The notes: a model not told the origin generated them from the letters alone. DNA of 43,784 nt from Christensenella sp. UBA4263 (GCA_002395225.1 DGWH01000168.1:1-43784); one strand, 5' to 3'. Numbered from the stretch's first letter, positions 1 through 9,159 are shown. A program made the numbers and translations.

Positions 1-72
1 AGATTGCAAAGGCCCTGTCGCGCAGTGAAAGCTTGGCAGGGCAAAAGAAAGGAGTCGCACGCTTGCGGCTGA
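1..72 (+). other. edge fragment before smc, possible 3' end of an upstream gene
   Basis: The first 62 bases precede the smc start. Frame 1 is open from the edge to a TGA at 70-72, overlapping the smc start. Frame 3 is open from the edge straight into smc without a stop. In Bacillota the gene before smc is often rnc (RNase III), and either frame could carry its tail, but too few residues are visible to recognise it. Confidence 0.2.
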
Positions 73-3000
73 AACGACTGGAAATATACGGTTTCAAGTC
101 CTTTGCCGACCGGACTCTGGTGGAGTTTGACGAGGGCATTACCGGCGTTGTCGGACCAAACGGCAGCGGAAAATCCAATCTTTCGGATGCCGTCAGATGG
201 GTACTGGGCGAACAGAGCGCCAAGTCCCTTCGCGGCGGCAAAATGGAGGATGTCATTTTTGGCGGAACTGACCGGCGCCGGAAAATGGGTTACTGCGAGG
301 TTTCGCTGGTTTTTGACAACTCGGATCATGCCCTGGGAATCGATTACACGGAGGTCATGATCACCAGACGGGCATACCGGTCCGGTGAGGGTGAATATTA
401 CATCAACAAAAATGCCTGCCGTCTCCGGGATATCATTGATCTGTTCCGGGATACGGGCATCGGGCGGGACGGGTATTCCATTATCGGTCAGGGACGAATC
501 GATGAAATTCTGTCCCAGAAGAGTGAAGACCGGCGCGGCATCTTTGAGGAGGCGGCCGGGATTACCAAATACCGGACCCGCAAGGAAGAAAGCGAAAAAC
601 GGCTGGCCAATACCCAGGAAAACCTCAACCGTGTGGAGGATATCATCGCTGAGCTGGAAAAACAGCTGGAACCGCTGGCCAAGGCCAGTGAGGTGGCGAG
701 GCGGTATCTGTCACTGCGGGATGAACTCCGGATTCTGGACTGTTCGGCGTTTGTGGTTCGCACGGACCGCAATACCGTCCGGATTGAGGAGGCACAGAAA
801 ACCCTGTCGCTTCTTCAGAGCCAGATTGAGGAGCAGGAAAAAGAGAGCACGCAGCTGACCACGGAACGGGAGGCGGACTCGGAAAAGGCGGCGGCCCTTG
901 AAAAAGAGGTCACCGCTGCCCATGGCGAGGTGCTGGAACTGACCCGGGAACAGGAAGCCCGGGAGGGCGAGCTGCAGGTGCTGCGCACTGAGCAGGCACA
1001 GCTGGAAAAGGATGTGCTGCAGGAGACGCAGGACCGGGACATCCGGCAGACGAGGCTCGGGGAACTGGGCGAGGAACGCCGCGAGAATGAGAAAAACCGG
1101 ACCATTTCCCAAAAGAAGATCCGGGAACTGAACAGTTCCATTGAAACGAAGGAAAAGGAAATCGACGGGGCGGTGCGGCTGGCCCAGGAGGCGGAGGATC
1201 GTCTCGAGTCACACAAGGCCCTGATTATCGAGTCCATGAACCGCCAGAGCGATGTCCGGACACAGGAGGCACGCCTGAGTGCCACGAAACAGGACCTGGA
1301 GCGGCGGTCAGAGGAAGCGGCGCGGCAGAAAGCCGAACTGGAAGAGGACCGGAAGGTACTGGAACGTCAGATCGGGGAGGCCGCTGAGGAGCTCCGAAAA
1401 GCCGGGGATGCCTGCCGGGCGCAGGAACAGACACTGGCAAGAAGCGAAGAAGAGGCCAGGGCGCTGGCGGCAAACATGACGCAGCTCCGGCAGAAGGCAC
1501 AGGAATTGTCCGGTGCCTATAAAGGGACCGAGAGCCGCCTGAACGTCCTGCGGGAAATGGAGCGGGATTATTCCGGCTACCAGCAGGCGGTCAAGCAGGT
1601 GCTGCGCCACGCGGAGGGAAACCCCGGCGTGCGCGGAGTTGTGGCCAGCCTCATGGAAGTGCCGCAGGAATATGAGCGGGCCGTGGAAGCGGTCCTGGGC
1701 GGCGCCCTTCAGAACGTGGTGACCACGGATGAATATGTGGCCCGGGACATGATTGCCTATCTGCGGCAGAACAAACAGGGAAGAGCCACGTTTCTGCCCA
1801 TGACGACCATCCGCGGCCGGGTGCTCAGCCGGGATGAGCGGCAGCTGCTGGGGATGCCCGGATGTCTCGGACAGGCCAGCGAGCTGATCAGTTTTGATGA
1901 GCAGTACCGGGGCATCATGGAAAATCTGCTGGGACGGACCGTCATTGCAGAGAATCTGGATGCGGGCATTGCCATCATGCGCCGGGGAAATCATGCGTTC
2001 CGTCTGGTGACGCTGGACGGGGATGTCATGCATTCCGGCGGCTCCATGACAGGCGGCAGTGCCAATTCACGGATGACCAGTCTCCTCTCCCGGGACCGGG
2101 AAATCAAGGAACACGAACAGAAACTGCAGCAGCTGCAGGCGGAGCAGGCGGCCTGTGCCGAGGAACTGCGGGCGACCGAGCAGCGGCAGGCGGCCCTTCG
2201 TGGACGCCGGGAGGAACTGTTCAGCGCGCTCAACCAGTACCGGATCGATGTCTCCATTGCGGAGGAACGCCAGCGGATGCTGGATGGAAAAATGCGGGAA
2301 CAGGAGCACGAGGAACAGGAGTGCGAAACCCTGATCACCCAGATCTCCGATTCGATTGGCCAGATCAGCGCACAGCTGGCCGGCGTGCACATGTCCCAGG
2401 AGGGGGATGCGCAGTCGACGGAGGAAATGAATGAACAGACCGGGCGCCTGACGGATGAACTGTACAGCTGCCGGCAGACGCTTGAACACCTGCGGGAAGA
2501 GGGACAGGCCCTCCGGATTGACCTGACGGCCAGTCAGAGGGATCTGGATGCCCTGGGCCGGGAGGCACAGCGGCTTGAGCAGGAAGAGAAGCGGGTAGCC
2601 GGCGAACTGGGCGAGGCGGTCCGGAATATCGAAAACAATACCCTTCTGCATCAGCAGCAGACCGAGCTGATTGCTGCAAGGAGTGCGGAACAGGAAAAAT
2701 GCCGGGCCAGTCTGAAGGCAGCGGAGGATAATCTGTCCGGAAAGACCGCGGCACGGAGTCAGATTCAGGCGGAAATCGCGAAGCTGACGGAGCGGATTGA
2801 CCGGATTCATGAGTCGGTTTCCGCCGCCAGCGAGCAGAGCCACCGGGCCGAGATGCTGCTCAGTCGTCTCCAGGGTGAACTGGAAACGCTGGAAAAGCGG
2901 ATCTGGGATGACTATGAGCTGACGTATGCCGGTGCCAAAGGCTATCTGACGGAGGATTTCGATCTGGGCCGGGGCGAACGGCGGGCAGGCGAAATCCGGA

Positions 3001-3632
3001 CGGAGATCCGCGGAATGGGGCCTGTCAACGTGAGCGCGGTGGAGGATTACCGGGTTACCCGGGAGCGCTATGAGGAGCTGGCCAGTCAGCGGGATGACCT
3101 GGTGCGGGCCAAAGAGGATCTGAATCAGATCATCGAACAGCTGGTCCATCAGATGGAGCGGCAGTTCCTGCAGAACTTCCATCTGCTCCAGGAATACCTC
3201 AGTGAAACCTTCACCCGGCTCTTTGACGGCGGTCATGCGGAATTGCGTCTTCAGGATGAAAATGATATACTGGGCTGCGGAATCGACATCGTGGCACAGC
3301 CGCCGGGAAAGAAGCTGCAGACCCTCACGCTGCTCTCGGGCGGTGAGCGGGCGCTGACGGCCATTGCCATCCTGTTTGCCATGCTGCGGCTGAAGCCGAC
3401 GCCGTTTTGCTTTCTGGATGAGATCGAGGCGGCATTGGATGATGGCAATATTTCCACGTTTGCCGATTATCTGAAGGATTTTTCAAAAAGTACGCAGTTC
3501 GTCATCGTTACCCACCGCAAGGGCACCATGGAGCGCTGTGACAGCCTTTACGGCGTGGCGATGGAAGAACGGGGCGTATCGAAGATGCTGAGCGTTGAGC
3601 TCAAGGATATCAAGGAGGATGCCCTGATGTAA
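63..3632 (+). CDS. smc: chromosome segregation protein SMC
   Basis: Condensin ATPase that organises and segregates the chromosome together with ScpA and ScpB. The N-terminal head carries the Walker A loop GPNGSGKS (about residues 31-38). Two long Glu/Lys/Gln-rich coiled-coil arms flank a hinge near residues 515-660 (GVRGVVASL, then a Gly-rich SGGSMTGGS stretch). The C-terminal head has the ABC signature LSGGE (about 1091) and Walker B FLDEIEAALDD. At about 1190 residues it is full length for bacterial SMC. I chose TTG at 63 because GAAAGGAG at 47-54 lies 8 bases upstream; the frame stays open further upstream, with another TTG at 33 that has no such site. FtsY follows after 8 bases, the usual smc-ftsY operon. 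Identification is secure; the start is likely. Confidence 0.97.
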   Translation: MRLKRLEIYGFKSFADRTLVEFDEGITGVVGPNGSGKSNLSDAVRWVLGEQSAKSLRGGKMEDVIFGGTDRRRKMGYCEVSLVFDNSDHALGIDYTEVMITRRAYRSGEGEYYINKNACRLRDIIDLFRDTGIGRDGYSIIGQGRIDEILSQKSEDRRGIFEEAAGITKYRTRKEESEKRLANTQENLNRVEDIIAELEKQLEPLAKASEVARRYLSLRDELRILDCSAFVVRTDRNTVRIEEAQKTLSLLQSQIEEQEKESTQLTTEREADSEKAAALEKEVTAAHGEVLELTREQEAREGELQVLRTEQAQLEKDVLQETQDRDIRQTRLGELGEERRENEKNRTISQKKIRELNSSIETKEKEIDGAVRLAQEAEDRLESHKALIIESMNRQSDVRTQEARLSATKQDLERRSEEAARQKAELEEDRKVLERQIGEAAEELRKAGDACRAQEQTLARSEEEARALAANMTQLRQKAQELSGAYKGTESRLNVLREMERDYSGYQQAVKQVLRHAEGNPGVRGVVASLMEVPQEYERAVEAVLGGALQNVVTTDEYVARDMIAYLRQNKQGRATFLPMTTIRGRVLSRDERQLLGMPGCLGQASELISFDEQYRGIMENLLGRTVIAENLDAGIAIMRRGNHAFRLVTLDGDVMHSGGSMTGGSANSRMTSLLSRDREIKEHEQKLQQLQAEQAACAEELRATEQRQAALRGRREELFSALNQYRIDVSIAEERQRMLDGKMREQEHEEQECETLITQISDSIGQISAQLAGVHMSQEGDAQSTEEMNEQTGRLTDELYSCRQTLEHLREEGQALRIDLTASQRDLDALGREAQRLEQEEKRVAGELGEAVRNIENNTLLHQQQTELIAARSAEQEKCRASLKAAEDNLSGKTAARSQIQAEIAKLTERIDRIHESVSAASEQSHRAEMLLSRLQGELETLEKRIWDDYELTYAGAKGYLTEDFDLGRGERRAGEIRTEIRGMGPVNVSAVEDYRVTRERYEELASQRDDLVRAKEDLNQIIEQLVHQMERQFLQNFHLLQEYLSETFTRLFDGGHAELRLQDENDILGCGIDIVAQPPGKKLQTLTLLSGGERALTAIAILFAMLRLKPTPFCFLDEIEAALDDGNISTFADYLKDFSKSTQFVIVTHRKGTMERCDSLYGVAMEERGVSKMLSVELKDIKEDALM

Positions 3633-3640
3633 CAGGGCAG

Positions 3641-4672
3641 ATGAGAGATATGGCATTGTTCGGATTTGGAAAGAAGAAAGAACGCGAACAGGCACCCCAG
3701 CAGAAGGCACCGGAAACCCCGGCAGCGCCTGCAGCCGCGCGGGAGCCGGAGGCGGCGCCTGAACCGGAGAAGAAAGGCGGCATTTTCTCAAGACTCTGGC
3801 GCGGTCTGACAAAGACCAGGGATAATGTGGCCGGAAAAGTGGATGACCTGGTGGAAAATACCGGGGTCATTGACGAGGACTTCTATGAGAGCCTGGTAGA
3901 TATTCTGATCATGAGTGACATGGGTGTCCGGACCAGTGACAAGGTGATCACCGAGCTGCGCAAGCGGGTGGAGGCCGGGCGGATCAAGAATCCCCGGGAG
4001 GCCAGAGAGATCCTCAAGACCATTCTCAAGGAAATCATGGACAAGCCGAGAGAGCCTCTTCGCTGGCCCATGGTCATGCTGATGGTAGGCGTCAATGGGG
4101 TCGGCAAAACGACCACCATTGGCAAACTGGCTCTCCGGTTCAAGGCGGCCCGGCACAGCGTGGTGCTGGCGGCGGCGGATACCTTCCGCGCGGCGGCAGC
4201 GGATCAGCTGGAAATCTGGGCCGAGCGCGCCGGCGTGCCGCTGGTCCGGCATGCCGAGGGAGCGGATCCGGCGGCGGTGGTGTTTGACGGCATCCAGAAG
4301 GCCAAGTCCCAGGAGGCGGACCTTCTGATTGTGGATACCGCCGGGCGTCTGCACAACAAGAAGAACCTGATGGATGAACTGGAAAAGATTTACCGGGTCA
4401 TTACCAGGGAATATGAGGGAGCGGAGATCCGCACCTATCTGGTCATTGATGCCACCACCGGTCAGAACGGTCTGCAGCAGGCCAAGATGTTTGCCGAGGT
4501 CACCAAGGTGTCCGGCATTGTGCTGACCAAGCTGGATGGAACCGCGAAGGGCGGAATTGCCGTGGCGATTCAGGATGAACTGGGACTGCCGGTGTCCTAT
4601 ATCGGCGTCGGTGAGGGCATTGATGACCTGCAGGCCTTTGATGCCGCATCCTTTGTGGATGCCATTTTCTGA
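3641..4672 (+). CDS. ftsY: signal recognition particle receptor FtsY
   Basis: SRP receptor GTPase that docks ribosome-SRP complexes at the membrane for co-translational insertion. A short charged N-terminal region rich in Glu, Ala and Pro (about residues 8-45) is followed by the helical N domain and the G domain. The P-loop is GVNGVGKTTT, followed by DTFRAAA, DTAGR and TKLDGTAKGG, all typical of the SRP GTPase subfamily. The length of 343 residues fits the short Gram-positive form. It starts 8 bases after smc. The ATG at 3641 has only a weak upstream site, and an ATG at 3650 is an equally possible start (both give the ALFGFGKKK N-terminus). Ffh is not next to it here. Confidence 0.96.
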   Translation: MRDMALFGFGKKKEREQAPQQKAPETPAAPAAAREPEAAPEPEKKGGIFSRLWRGLTKTRDNVAGKVDDLVENTGVIDEDFYESLVDILIMSDMGVRTSDKVITELRKRVEAGRIKNPREAREILKTILKEIMDKPREPLRWPMVMLMVGVNGVGKTTTIGKLALRFKAARHSVVLAAADTFRAAAADQLEIWAERAGVPLVRHAEGADPAAVVFDGIQKAKSQEADLLIVDTAGRLHNKKNLMDELEKIYRVITREYEGAEIRTYLVIDATTGQNGLQQAKMFAEVTKVSGIVLTKLDGTAKGGIAVAIQDELGLPVSYIGVGEGIDDLQAFDAASFVDAIF

Positions 4673-4704
4673 GAGACGGGAACAACAGACACTGAAAGAG
4701 GGGG

Positions 4705-5241
4705 ATGAGGCGGTTGAGGAAGCTGAGACGTTTTCTGGATTTTATCGCATCTCGCCTCTTTTTTGTCACACTGCTGTGTGCGCTGTTTATCCTGGTGTTT
4801 TACCTGGCGATGAACACCGCCAATATCTGGATTCTGGTAGATGAGGGACTGGATGCCCGGGCCGGCGCCGTGCTGATGCAGACGGGAACAGAGGGACTGT
4901 CGAAGTATTTCCGGGAAGAATTTCTGGTCCAGGACCCGATCCTGACGGTGGGCACGGGGGATCAGTCCCCTTACCGGGACTACACCATCAAATCGTATCG
5001 GCATCAGGTGCAGCTGCGCTCCGTCTGGTGCTGGCCCTGGGAGTCAACGGCAACAGCGGATATTGAGGAGAGCGTGCCCTATATCAACGGGACGCTGAAA
5101 AAGGAAATTCGGTCACAACTGGTATCTGAAAATGAGGAAATACTGAATCCGCCCGCCTGGGAGACGCGGCGGTATCGGGTGACCCTGGTCAGAAATGCGG
5201 GACGCTGGAAGATTTCAAACCTCCAGCAGGTGGAAAGGTGA
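4705..5241 (+). CDS. membrane-anchored protein of unknown function
   Basis: No family recognised. A basic N-terminus (Arg/Lys-rich, about 15 residues) is followed by one hydrophobic segment at about residues 18-38. The rest, about 140 polar residues, would lie outside the cell, so it reads as a type II single-pass membrane protein. It has no obvious catalytic motif; Trp and Tyr are frequent in the second half. It lies between ftsY and a tRNA-dihydrouridine synthase and its stop overlaps the ribosome site of the latter, so the two are probably co-transcribed. GAGGGGG at 4698-4704 abuts the ATG at 4705 but lies 9 bases before an in-frame TTG at 4714, which may be the true start. Confidence 0.75.
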   Translation: MRRLRKLRRFLDFIASRLFFVTLLCALFILVFYLAMNTANIWILVDEGLDARAGAVLMQTGTEGLSKYFREEFLVQDPILTVGTGDQSPYRDYTIKSYRHQVQLRSVWCWPWESTATADIEESVPYINGTLKKEIRSQLVSENEEILNPPAWETRRYRVTLVRNAGRWKISNLQQVER

Positions 5242-5245
5242 GGAT

Positions 5246-6241
5246 ATGACCCGGCTTACACAGTCATTTCTGCAGGAGCTCAGGAGCGGCGCCGTTCTGG
5301 CACCCATGGCCGGCGTCACGGATATGCCGTTTCGGCGTCTGTGTCTTGAAATGGGCGCTGTCTACGGGGTCACGGAGATGGTCAGCGCCAAGGGTTATCA
5401 GATGAACGGGGACACGCTGCGTGCGGCCCGGGAGCTGCTGGCAACGGATCCGTCGGAGCAGGGCAGGGTTGCCCTGCAGCTGTTCGGACATGAACCGGAT
5501 GTGGTAGCTCTGGCAGCGGAACGTCTTTCCCGCAGCGGAAAGTATTTTATGATCGACCTGAATATGGGCTGCCCGGTGCCGAAGGTGACACGGAACGGGG
5601 AGGGCAGTGCCCTGATGCGCAGCCCGGAAACGGCTTATCAGGTCATGCGGGCGGCAGTTGAGGCATCCTGTGTGCCGGTCAGCGTCAAAATGCGCCTGGG
5701 GTTTGAGGACGGACAGGAAACGTACCTGGAAATTGCCCGGATGGCCGAAAAAGCGGGCATTTCCCTTCTGACGCTGCATGCCAGAACGAGGTCCCAGTAT
5801 TATGCCGGGAAGGCGGACTGGACGAAAATCCGGCAGCTCAAGGCCTGTACGTCGCTGCCGGTCATCGGAAACGGCGACATCCGGGATGGCGAAGGGGCCC
5901 TGCGGATGTTTGCGGAGACCGGGTGTGACGGAATTGCCGTGGGCCGGGCTGCGGAGGGAAATCCGTTTGTGTTCCGGGAAATCCGGGATGCACTTGCCGG
6001 CAGAGCGGTCCGGGTGCCGGCGCCGGAGGAACGCAGGGCGGTTCTTTTGCGGCATGCACGGGAACTGTGTGCATTTAAAGGCGAGGAACTGGGCGTGCGC
6101 GAGATGCGGCGGCATGTGATGAGCTATGTCCATGGGATGCGCGGTGCCACGGCGCTTCGCCGCACCGTGAACAGTCTGACCCGTCTGGAGGCGCTTTTGG
6201 ACACGATCTGCCGCTTCTTTGAGGAGACAGAGCCGGTCTGA
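5246..6241 (+). CDS. dus: tRNA-dihydrouridine synthase, DusB type
   Basis: FMN enzyme that reduces specific uridines in tRNA to dihydrouridine using NADPH. Visible family motifs are the barrel start LAPMAGVTDMPFR, DLNMGCPVPKV with the catalytic Cys at residue 109, GSALM, the basic-loop segment VKMRLGFEDG, LHARTRSQYY, VIGNGDI and the phosphate-binding GIAVGRAAEGNPF, followed by a C-terminal helical domain. The 331-residue length is normal. ATG at 5246 follows AAAGGTGAGG, which overlaps the previous gene's stop, arguing for coupling; an in-frame ATG at 5195 lies inside the previous gene and is not needed. The exact Dus subclass is by resemblance only. Confidence 0.93.
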   Translation: MTRLTQSFLQELRSGAVLAPMAGVTDMPFRRLCLEMGAVYGVTEMVSAKGYQMNGDTLRAARELLATDPSEQGRVALQLFGHEPDVVALAAERLSRSGKYFMIDLNMGCPVPKVTRNGEGSALMRSPETAYQVMRAAVEASCVPVSVKMRLGFEDGQETYLEIARMAEKAGISLLTLHARTRSQYYAGKADWTKIRQLKACTSLPVIGNGDIRDGEGALRMFAETGCDGIAVGRAAEGNPFVFREIRDALAGRAVRVPAPEERRAVLLRHARELCAFKGEELGVREMRRHVMSYVHGMRGATALRRTVNSLTRLEALLDTICRFFEETEPV

Positions 6242-6298
6242 GCCGCCGACAAAGTGTCTCAGACAAATGGCCGGAATTGAGGCCTGAAAACGAAAAAA

Positions 6299-6351
6299 CG
6301 TATCCGGTGAAACGGCAGCCGGCGATGTGGGCTGCTGGTTCAGCGGATACG
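6299..6351 (+). repeat. long imperfect inverted repeat downstream of dus
   Basis: Two 22-base arms (6299-6320 and 6330-6351) pair at 19 positions plus one G-T wobble around a 9-base loop. An A-rich stretch, with six As at 6293-6298, precedes it and there is no T-run after it. On the plus strand it is therefore a strong hairpin without the U-tract of an intrinsic terminator. On the minus strand the same structure is followed by T-rich sequence and would terminate. It may protect the dus mRNA 3' end or block antisense transcription. Confidence 0.6.
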
Positions 6352-6405
6352 GAGTTGGAAGAATTGCCTTTTCTATGAACAATCGACAGAAAGGATTTGA
6401 GACCC

Positions 6406-7560
6406 ATGAGCCAGGTGAAAGTACATCGATTCTCCATGTATGACAAGGATATTGACCTGTTTGAGGGACAGTATCCGGTTGAAAACGGAGTAACGTATAA
6501 TACCACGATTCTTGAAAATGAGCAGCTGGTCCTGCTGGATACCGTGGATGCCCGGATGTGTGATGCGTGGATGGCGAAGATTCTGCGGTTCCTTGACGGG
6601 CGCCATCCGGATGCGCTGGTGATTTCGCATATGGAGCCGGATCATTCCGGTTCGTTGAAAGCGCTGTGTGCCCTGTATCCGGAGATGAAGCTGGTGGGAA
6701 ACGCCAAGACCTTTGGCATGGTGGATGCCTTTACGGCAGAGACGCCGCTGAGCAATCCGCGGGTAACGGTGAAAGACGGGGAGACGTTTGCCTTTGGCGA
6801 TGCCACCCTTAAATTTGTTTTTGCGCCCATGGTCCACTGGCCGGAGGTGATGCTGTGCTATCAGCCGGAGACAAAGACCCTGTTTGCGGCGGATGCCTTT
6901 GGCCGCTTCGGCTCGGCCAATGCAGAGGATCCCTGGACGGAGGAGGGACGCCGGTACTATACCAACATCGTGGGCAAATACGGCGCACAGGTAAAGGCGG
7001 TTCTGGCGAAGGCGAAAGGCCTTGAAATCGAGACCGTCTGTCCGCTCCACGGTCCGGATCTGTGCGGCGAACAGCTGGCCAAAGTCCTCGCGCTGTACGA
7101 GAAATGGGCCAGCTATACCCCGGAGGACAATGGAACGCTGGTAGCCTATGCCGGTTTCCATGGACACACCAAAGAGGCGGCTGAGCTGATGGCCAAGACC
7201 CTGATTGCCCTTGGCAGTGAGGTGACGCTCATCGATCTGGCCCGGACAAACAAATCCTATGCGGTTGCTGCCGCATTCCGCCACAAGAACATGGTTCTGG
7301 CGGCGACAACCTATGACGGGGCGTATATGCCGGCCATGGAGCAGTTCCTGATTGCCATCAAGGCGAAGAACCTGCAGGGCAGGAACGTCGGCCTGATTGA
7401 GAATGGTTCCTGGGCACCCATGGCGGGGAAACATATGCGGGCAGTGCTTGAAACCATGAAAGGGATGGAGATTCTCCCTCAGATGGTCACCATCCGTTCG
7501 GCAATGAACGCTGCCAATCGTGAGGAAATCGCGCATATGGCTGAGGCGCTGGTGCGCTGA
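6406..7560 (+). CDS. flavodiiron protein (A-type flavoprotein, FprA-like)
   Basis: Cytoplasmic enzyme that reduces O2 to water or NO to N2O, protecting anaerobes. The N-terminal metallo-beta-lactamase domain has the diiron motif H75-x-E77-x-D79-H80, then VHWPEV, LFAADAFG and CPLHGP, supplying the remaining His and Asp ligands. The C-terminal flavodoxin domain begins near residue 245 with AYAGFHGHTKEAA, the FMN phosphate loop. The length of 384 residues is the simple two-domain form, with no rubredoxin tail. ATG 6406 has AAAGGA at 6390-6395; an in-frame TTG at 6397 is too close to that site. It stands alone between two hairpins. Whether O2 or NO is preferred cannot be told. Confidence 0.93.
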   Translation: MSQVKVHRFSMYDKDIDLFEGQYPVENGVTYNTTILENEQLVLLDTVDARMCDAWMAKILRFLDGRHPDALVISHMEPDHSGSLKALCALYPEMKLVGNAKTFGMVDAFTAETPLSNPRVTVKDGETFAFGDATLKFVFAPMVHWPEVMLCYQPETKTLFAADAFGRFGSANAEDPWTEEGRRYYTNIVGKYGAQVKAVLAKAKGLEIETVCPLHGPDLCGEQLAKVLALYEKWASYTPEDNGTLVAYAGFHGHTKEAAELMAKTLIALGSEVTLIDLARTNKSYAVAAAFRHKNMVLAATTYDGAYMPAMEQFLIAIKAKNLQGRNVGLIENGSWAPMAGKHMRAVLETMKGMEILPQMVTIRSAMNAANREEIAHMAEALVR

Positions 7561-7570
7561 GACGCAGGAA

Positions 7571-7596
7571 CAGGGGGCAATTTACGGTTGCCCCTG
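7571..7596 (+). repeat. GC-rich hairpin after the flavodiiron gene
   Basis: CAGGGGGCAA (7571-7580) and TTGCCCCTG (7588-7596) form a 9-bp stem with one bulged G and a 7-base loop. No T-run follows, so it is at best a weak terminator or an mRNA-stabilising stem between the flavodiiron and Nudix genes. Confidence 0.45.
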
Positions 7597-7624
7597 CTGC
7601 TAAAATGGCGGAGGAGGGAACGGA

Positions 7625-8176
7625 ATGCCGGAAATCTGGGATCTGTATGACGGAGACGGCAAGTTGACCGAGCAGAAACTGGTGAGAGGAGAGGAAATCC
7701 CCCAGGGTCTGTATCATATTGGCGTCCATATCTGGCCGATTAACCATTCCGGTTCGTTTCTCATTCAGAAACGTGCGGACAACGTGCAGTGGAAACCGGG
7801 AATCTGGGCTGCAACGGGCGGCTCTGCCATCAGCGGGGAGGATCCGCTGACCGCGGCAATGCGGGAACTCCATGAGGAACTGGGGGTTGAGGCACGGCCG
7901 GAGGAAATGCAGCTGGTGTTTCGGATGCGCAGGACCATTTCATTCTGCAGTGTATACAGTATCCATGTGGACCGGCCGGAATCCGATTTCGTCCTGCAGG
8001 AGGAGGAGGTATCCGAGGTCCGCTGGTGTTCCATTCCGCGTATGATGCATATGATTCGGTCTGGGCAGCTGTATAATTACGGGGATTCGTACTATCATTC
8101 CCTTTTTGAGTATCGCAATAACTATATGGACCGGTACCGGTATCACCGGAAAAACAGGAAGAGAAGATATTACTGA
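7625..8176 (+). CDS. Nudix hydrolase family protein
   Basis: Hydrolase of a nucleoside diphosphate linked to another moiety; the substrate cannot be read from sequence. The Nudix box is complete: GSAISGE, then seven residues, REL, HEELGV, at about residues 60-82. The N-terminal WDLYDGDGKLT and the IGVHIWPIN segment resemble the isopentenyl-diphosphate-isomerase-like/YfcD Nudix group. The C-terminal tail is rich in Tyr and Arg. The length of 183 residues is normal. Its TGA overlaps the ATG of the next gene, so the two are translationally coupled. Confidence 0.9.
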   Translation: MPEIWDLYDGDGKLTEQKLVRGEEIPQGLYHIGVHIWPINHSGSFLIQKRADNVQWKPGIWAATGGSAISGEDPLTAAMRELHEELGVEARPEEMQLVFRMRRTISFCSVYSIHVDRPESDFVLQEEEVSEVRWCSIPRMMHMIRSGQLYNYGDSYYHSLFEYRNNYMDRYRYHRKNRKRRYY

Positions 8177-9141
8177 TGAAAAAAGAATACTATTCCACAT
8201 TTCTGCAGGGACTGGAGGAGCCGGTAGCCGGTATTCTGCATAAAACCGGAGGCGTTTCGGTCACGCGGATGCTGAAAGGTGCGGTGATTTACCGTTCTGT
8301 TCATGAACCGCATCTTTCGTGCATGCAGAGAACCTATCAGGTACTGTGTGAGATGCGGCCGGAAAAGAATCTGAATGCGGCGCTGCAGCGGCTGAGTGCC
8401 ACGGATGCCTGGCTGGACCGGTTTGATTTTGAATCCATTGCCGGCATGCGGTTTCGCATCGTGACGGCGGTGGACGGCCAGCCCAGCGCCGGGGATATGC
8501 GCTTTGTGAGCATGCTGGAAAAGAGCATCTGCGAGCAGACCGGCATGCTGGTGGCAAGAGAGCGGCCGCAGGTGGAACTGTGGGTCAATCTCCGTCAGGA
8601 GGCGCTGTATTTTCTCTGGCGGCTGAATAAGAAGGAAGGACAGAAGAACGAGGATCCGCTTCGCCGGGATCTTTGCGAAACGATGGCGGCGCTGGCAAGG
8701 CCTCAGGGCGGGGAGACCGTGATTCTCGGCCTGACCGGTCCGAACCTGCCGGAGGCACTTCGTGCACAGGGGGCGGCCTCTGTTCAGGCGGTGATGGCCG
8801 GTCATCTGAAAAATGGTCAGGCACAGCGCGGGATGACCCGGATATTGCCCGGGACGCCGGGGTGCAGCGGACTTGAGGCAGAGTCAATGGATGCGGTCTT
8901 TGTTGCGCTGGCACCGAAAGGCAGTTTCTCCATTCAGGAGGAAGACCTTCGCGGCACGCTGAGGGAAGCCACACGGATTGTGAAAAGAGACGGACGGCTT
9001 GTGGTCTTTTATCCCAGGTCCCTGGGACAGCCGTTCAGACGGCTTTATGAACAGGAACGCCTTTTTTCTTATCAGGTGACGGTCAGCGGGGAGGAATGCC
9101 GGCTGGAGGGATTCCGTATACCCGAGGTACCTCTTTCCTGA
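8176..9141 (+). CDS. degenerate THUMP/Rossmann RNA-methyltransferase-like protein
   Basis: Function unknown. The plan resembles THUMP-domain N2-guanine RNA methyltransferases (TrmN/Trm11 type). An N-terminal alpha/beta region ends in RPQVELWVNLRQEALYFLW (about residues 131-149), like the last THUMP strand-helix-strand. Then come DPLRRDLCETMAALA and a strand where the SAM loop should be (about 182-191). A final segment, DLRGTLREATRIVKRDGRLVVF, looks like the post-motif-IV helix and strand. However, the expected DPFCGSGT-type loop reads ILGLTGPNL and the expected NPPYG-type catalytic motif reads VALAPKG. It is therefore probably catalytically dead or altered. It is coupled to the Nudix gene and followed after 18 bases by the HlyD-like gene. 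The family assignment is inference by resemblance. Confidence 0.6.
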   Translation: MKKEYYSTFLQGLEEPVAGILHKTGGVSVTRMLKGAVIYRSVHEPHLSCMQRTYQVLCEMRPEKNLNAALQRLSATDAWLDRFDFESIAGMRFRIVTAVDGQPSAGDMRFVSMLEKSICEQTGMLVARERPQVELWVNLRQEALYFLWRLNKKEGQKNEDPLRRDLCETMAALARPQGGETVILGLTGPNLPEALRAQGAASVQAVMAGHLKNGQAQRGMTRILPGTPGCSGLEAESMDAVFVALAPKGSFSIQEEDLRGTLREATRIVKRDGRLVVFYPRSLGQPFRRLYEQERLFSYQVTVSGEECRLEGFRIPEVPLS

Positions 9142-9159
9142 TGGATTGAAGGGGTAATC

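Noticed and set aside
2067..3236. Long antisense open frame opposite smc
   Set aside because: It lies wholly inside the certain smc gene, has no recognisable protein or ribosome site, and such frames are expected opposite GC-rich codons. The same applies to long minus frames at 1308-2033, 5264-6382, 6373-7536, 19974-21146 and 27655-28902.
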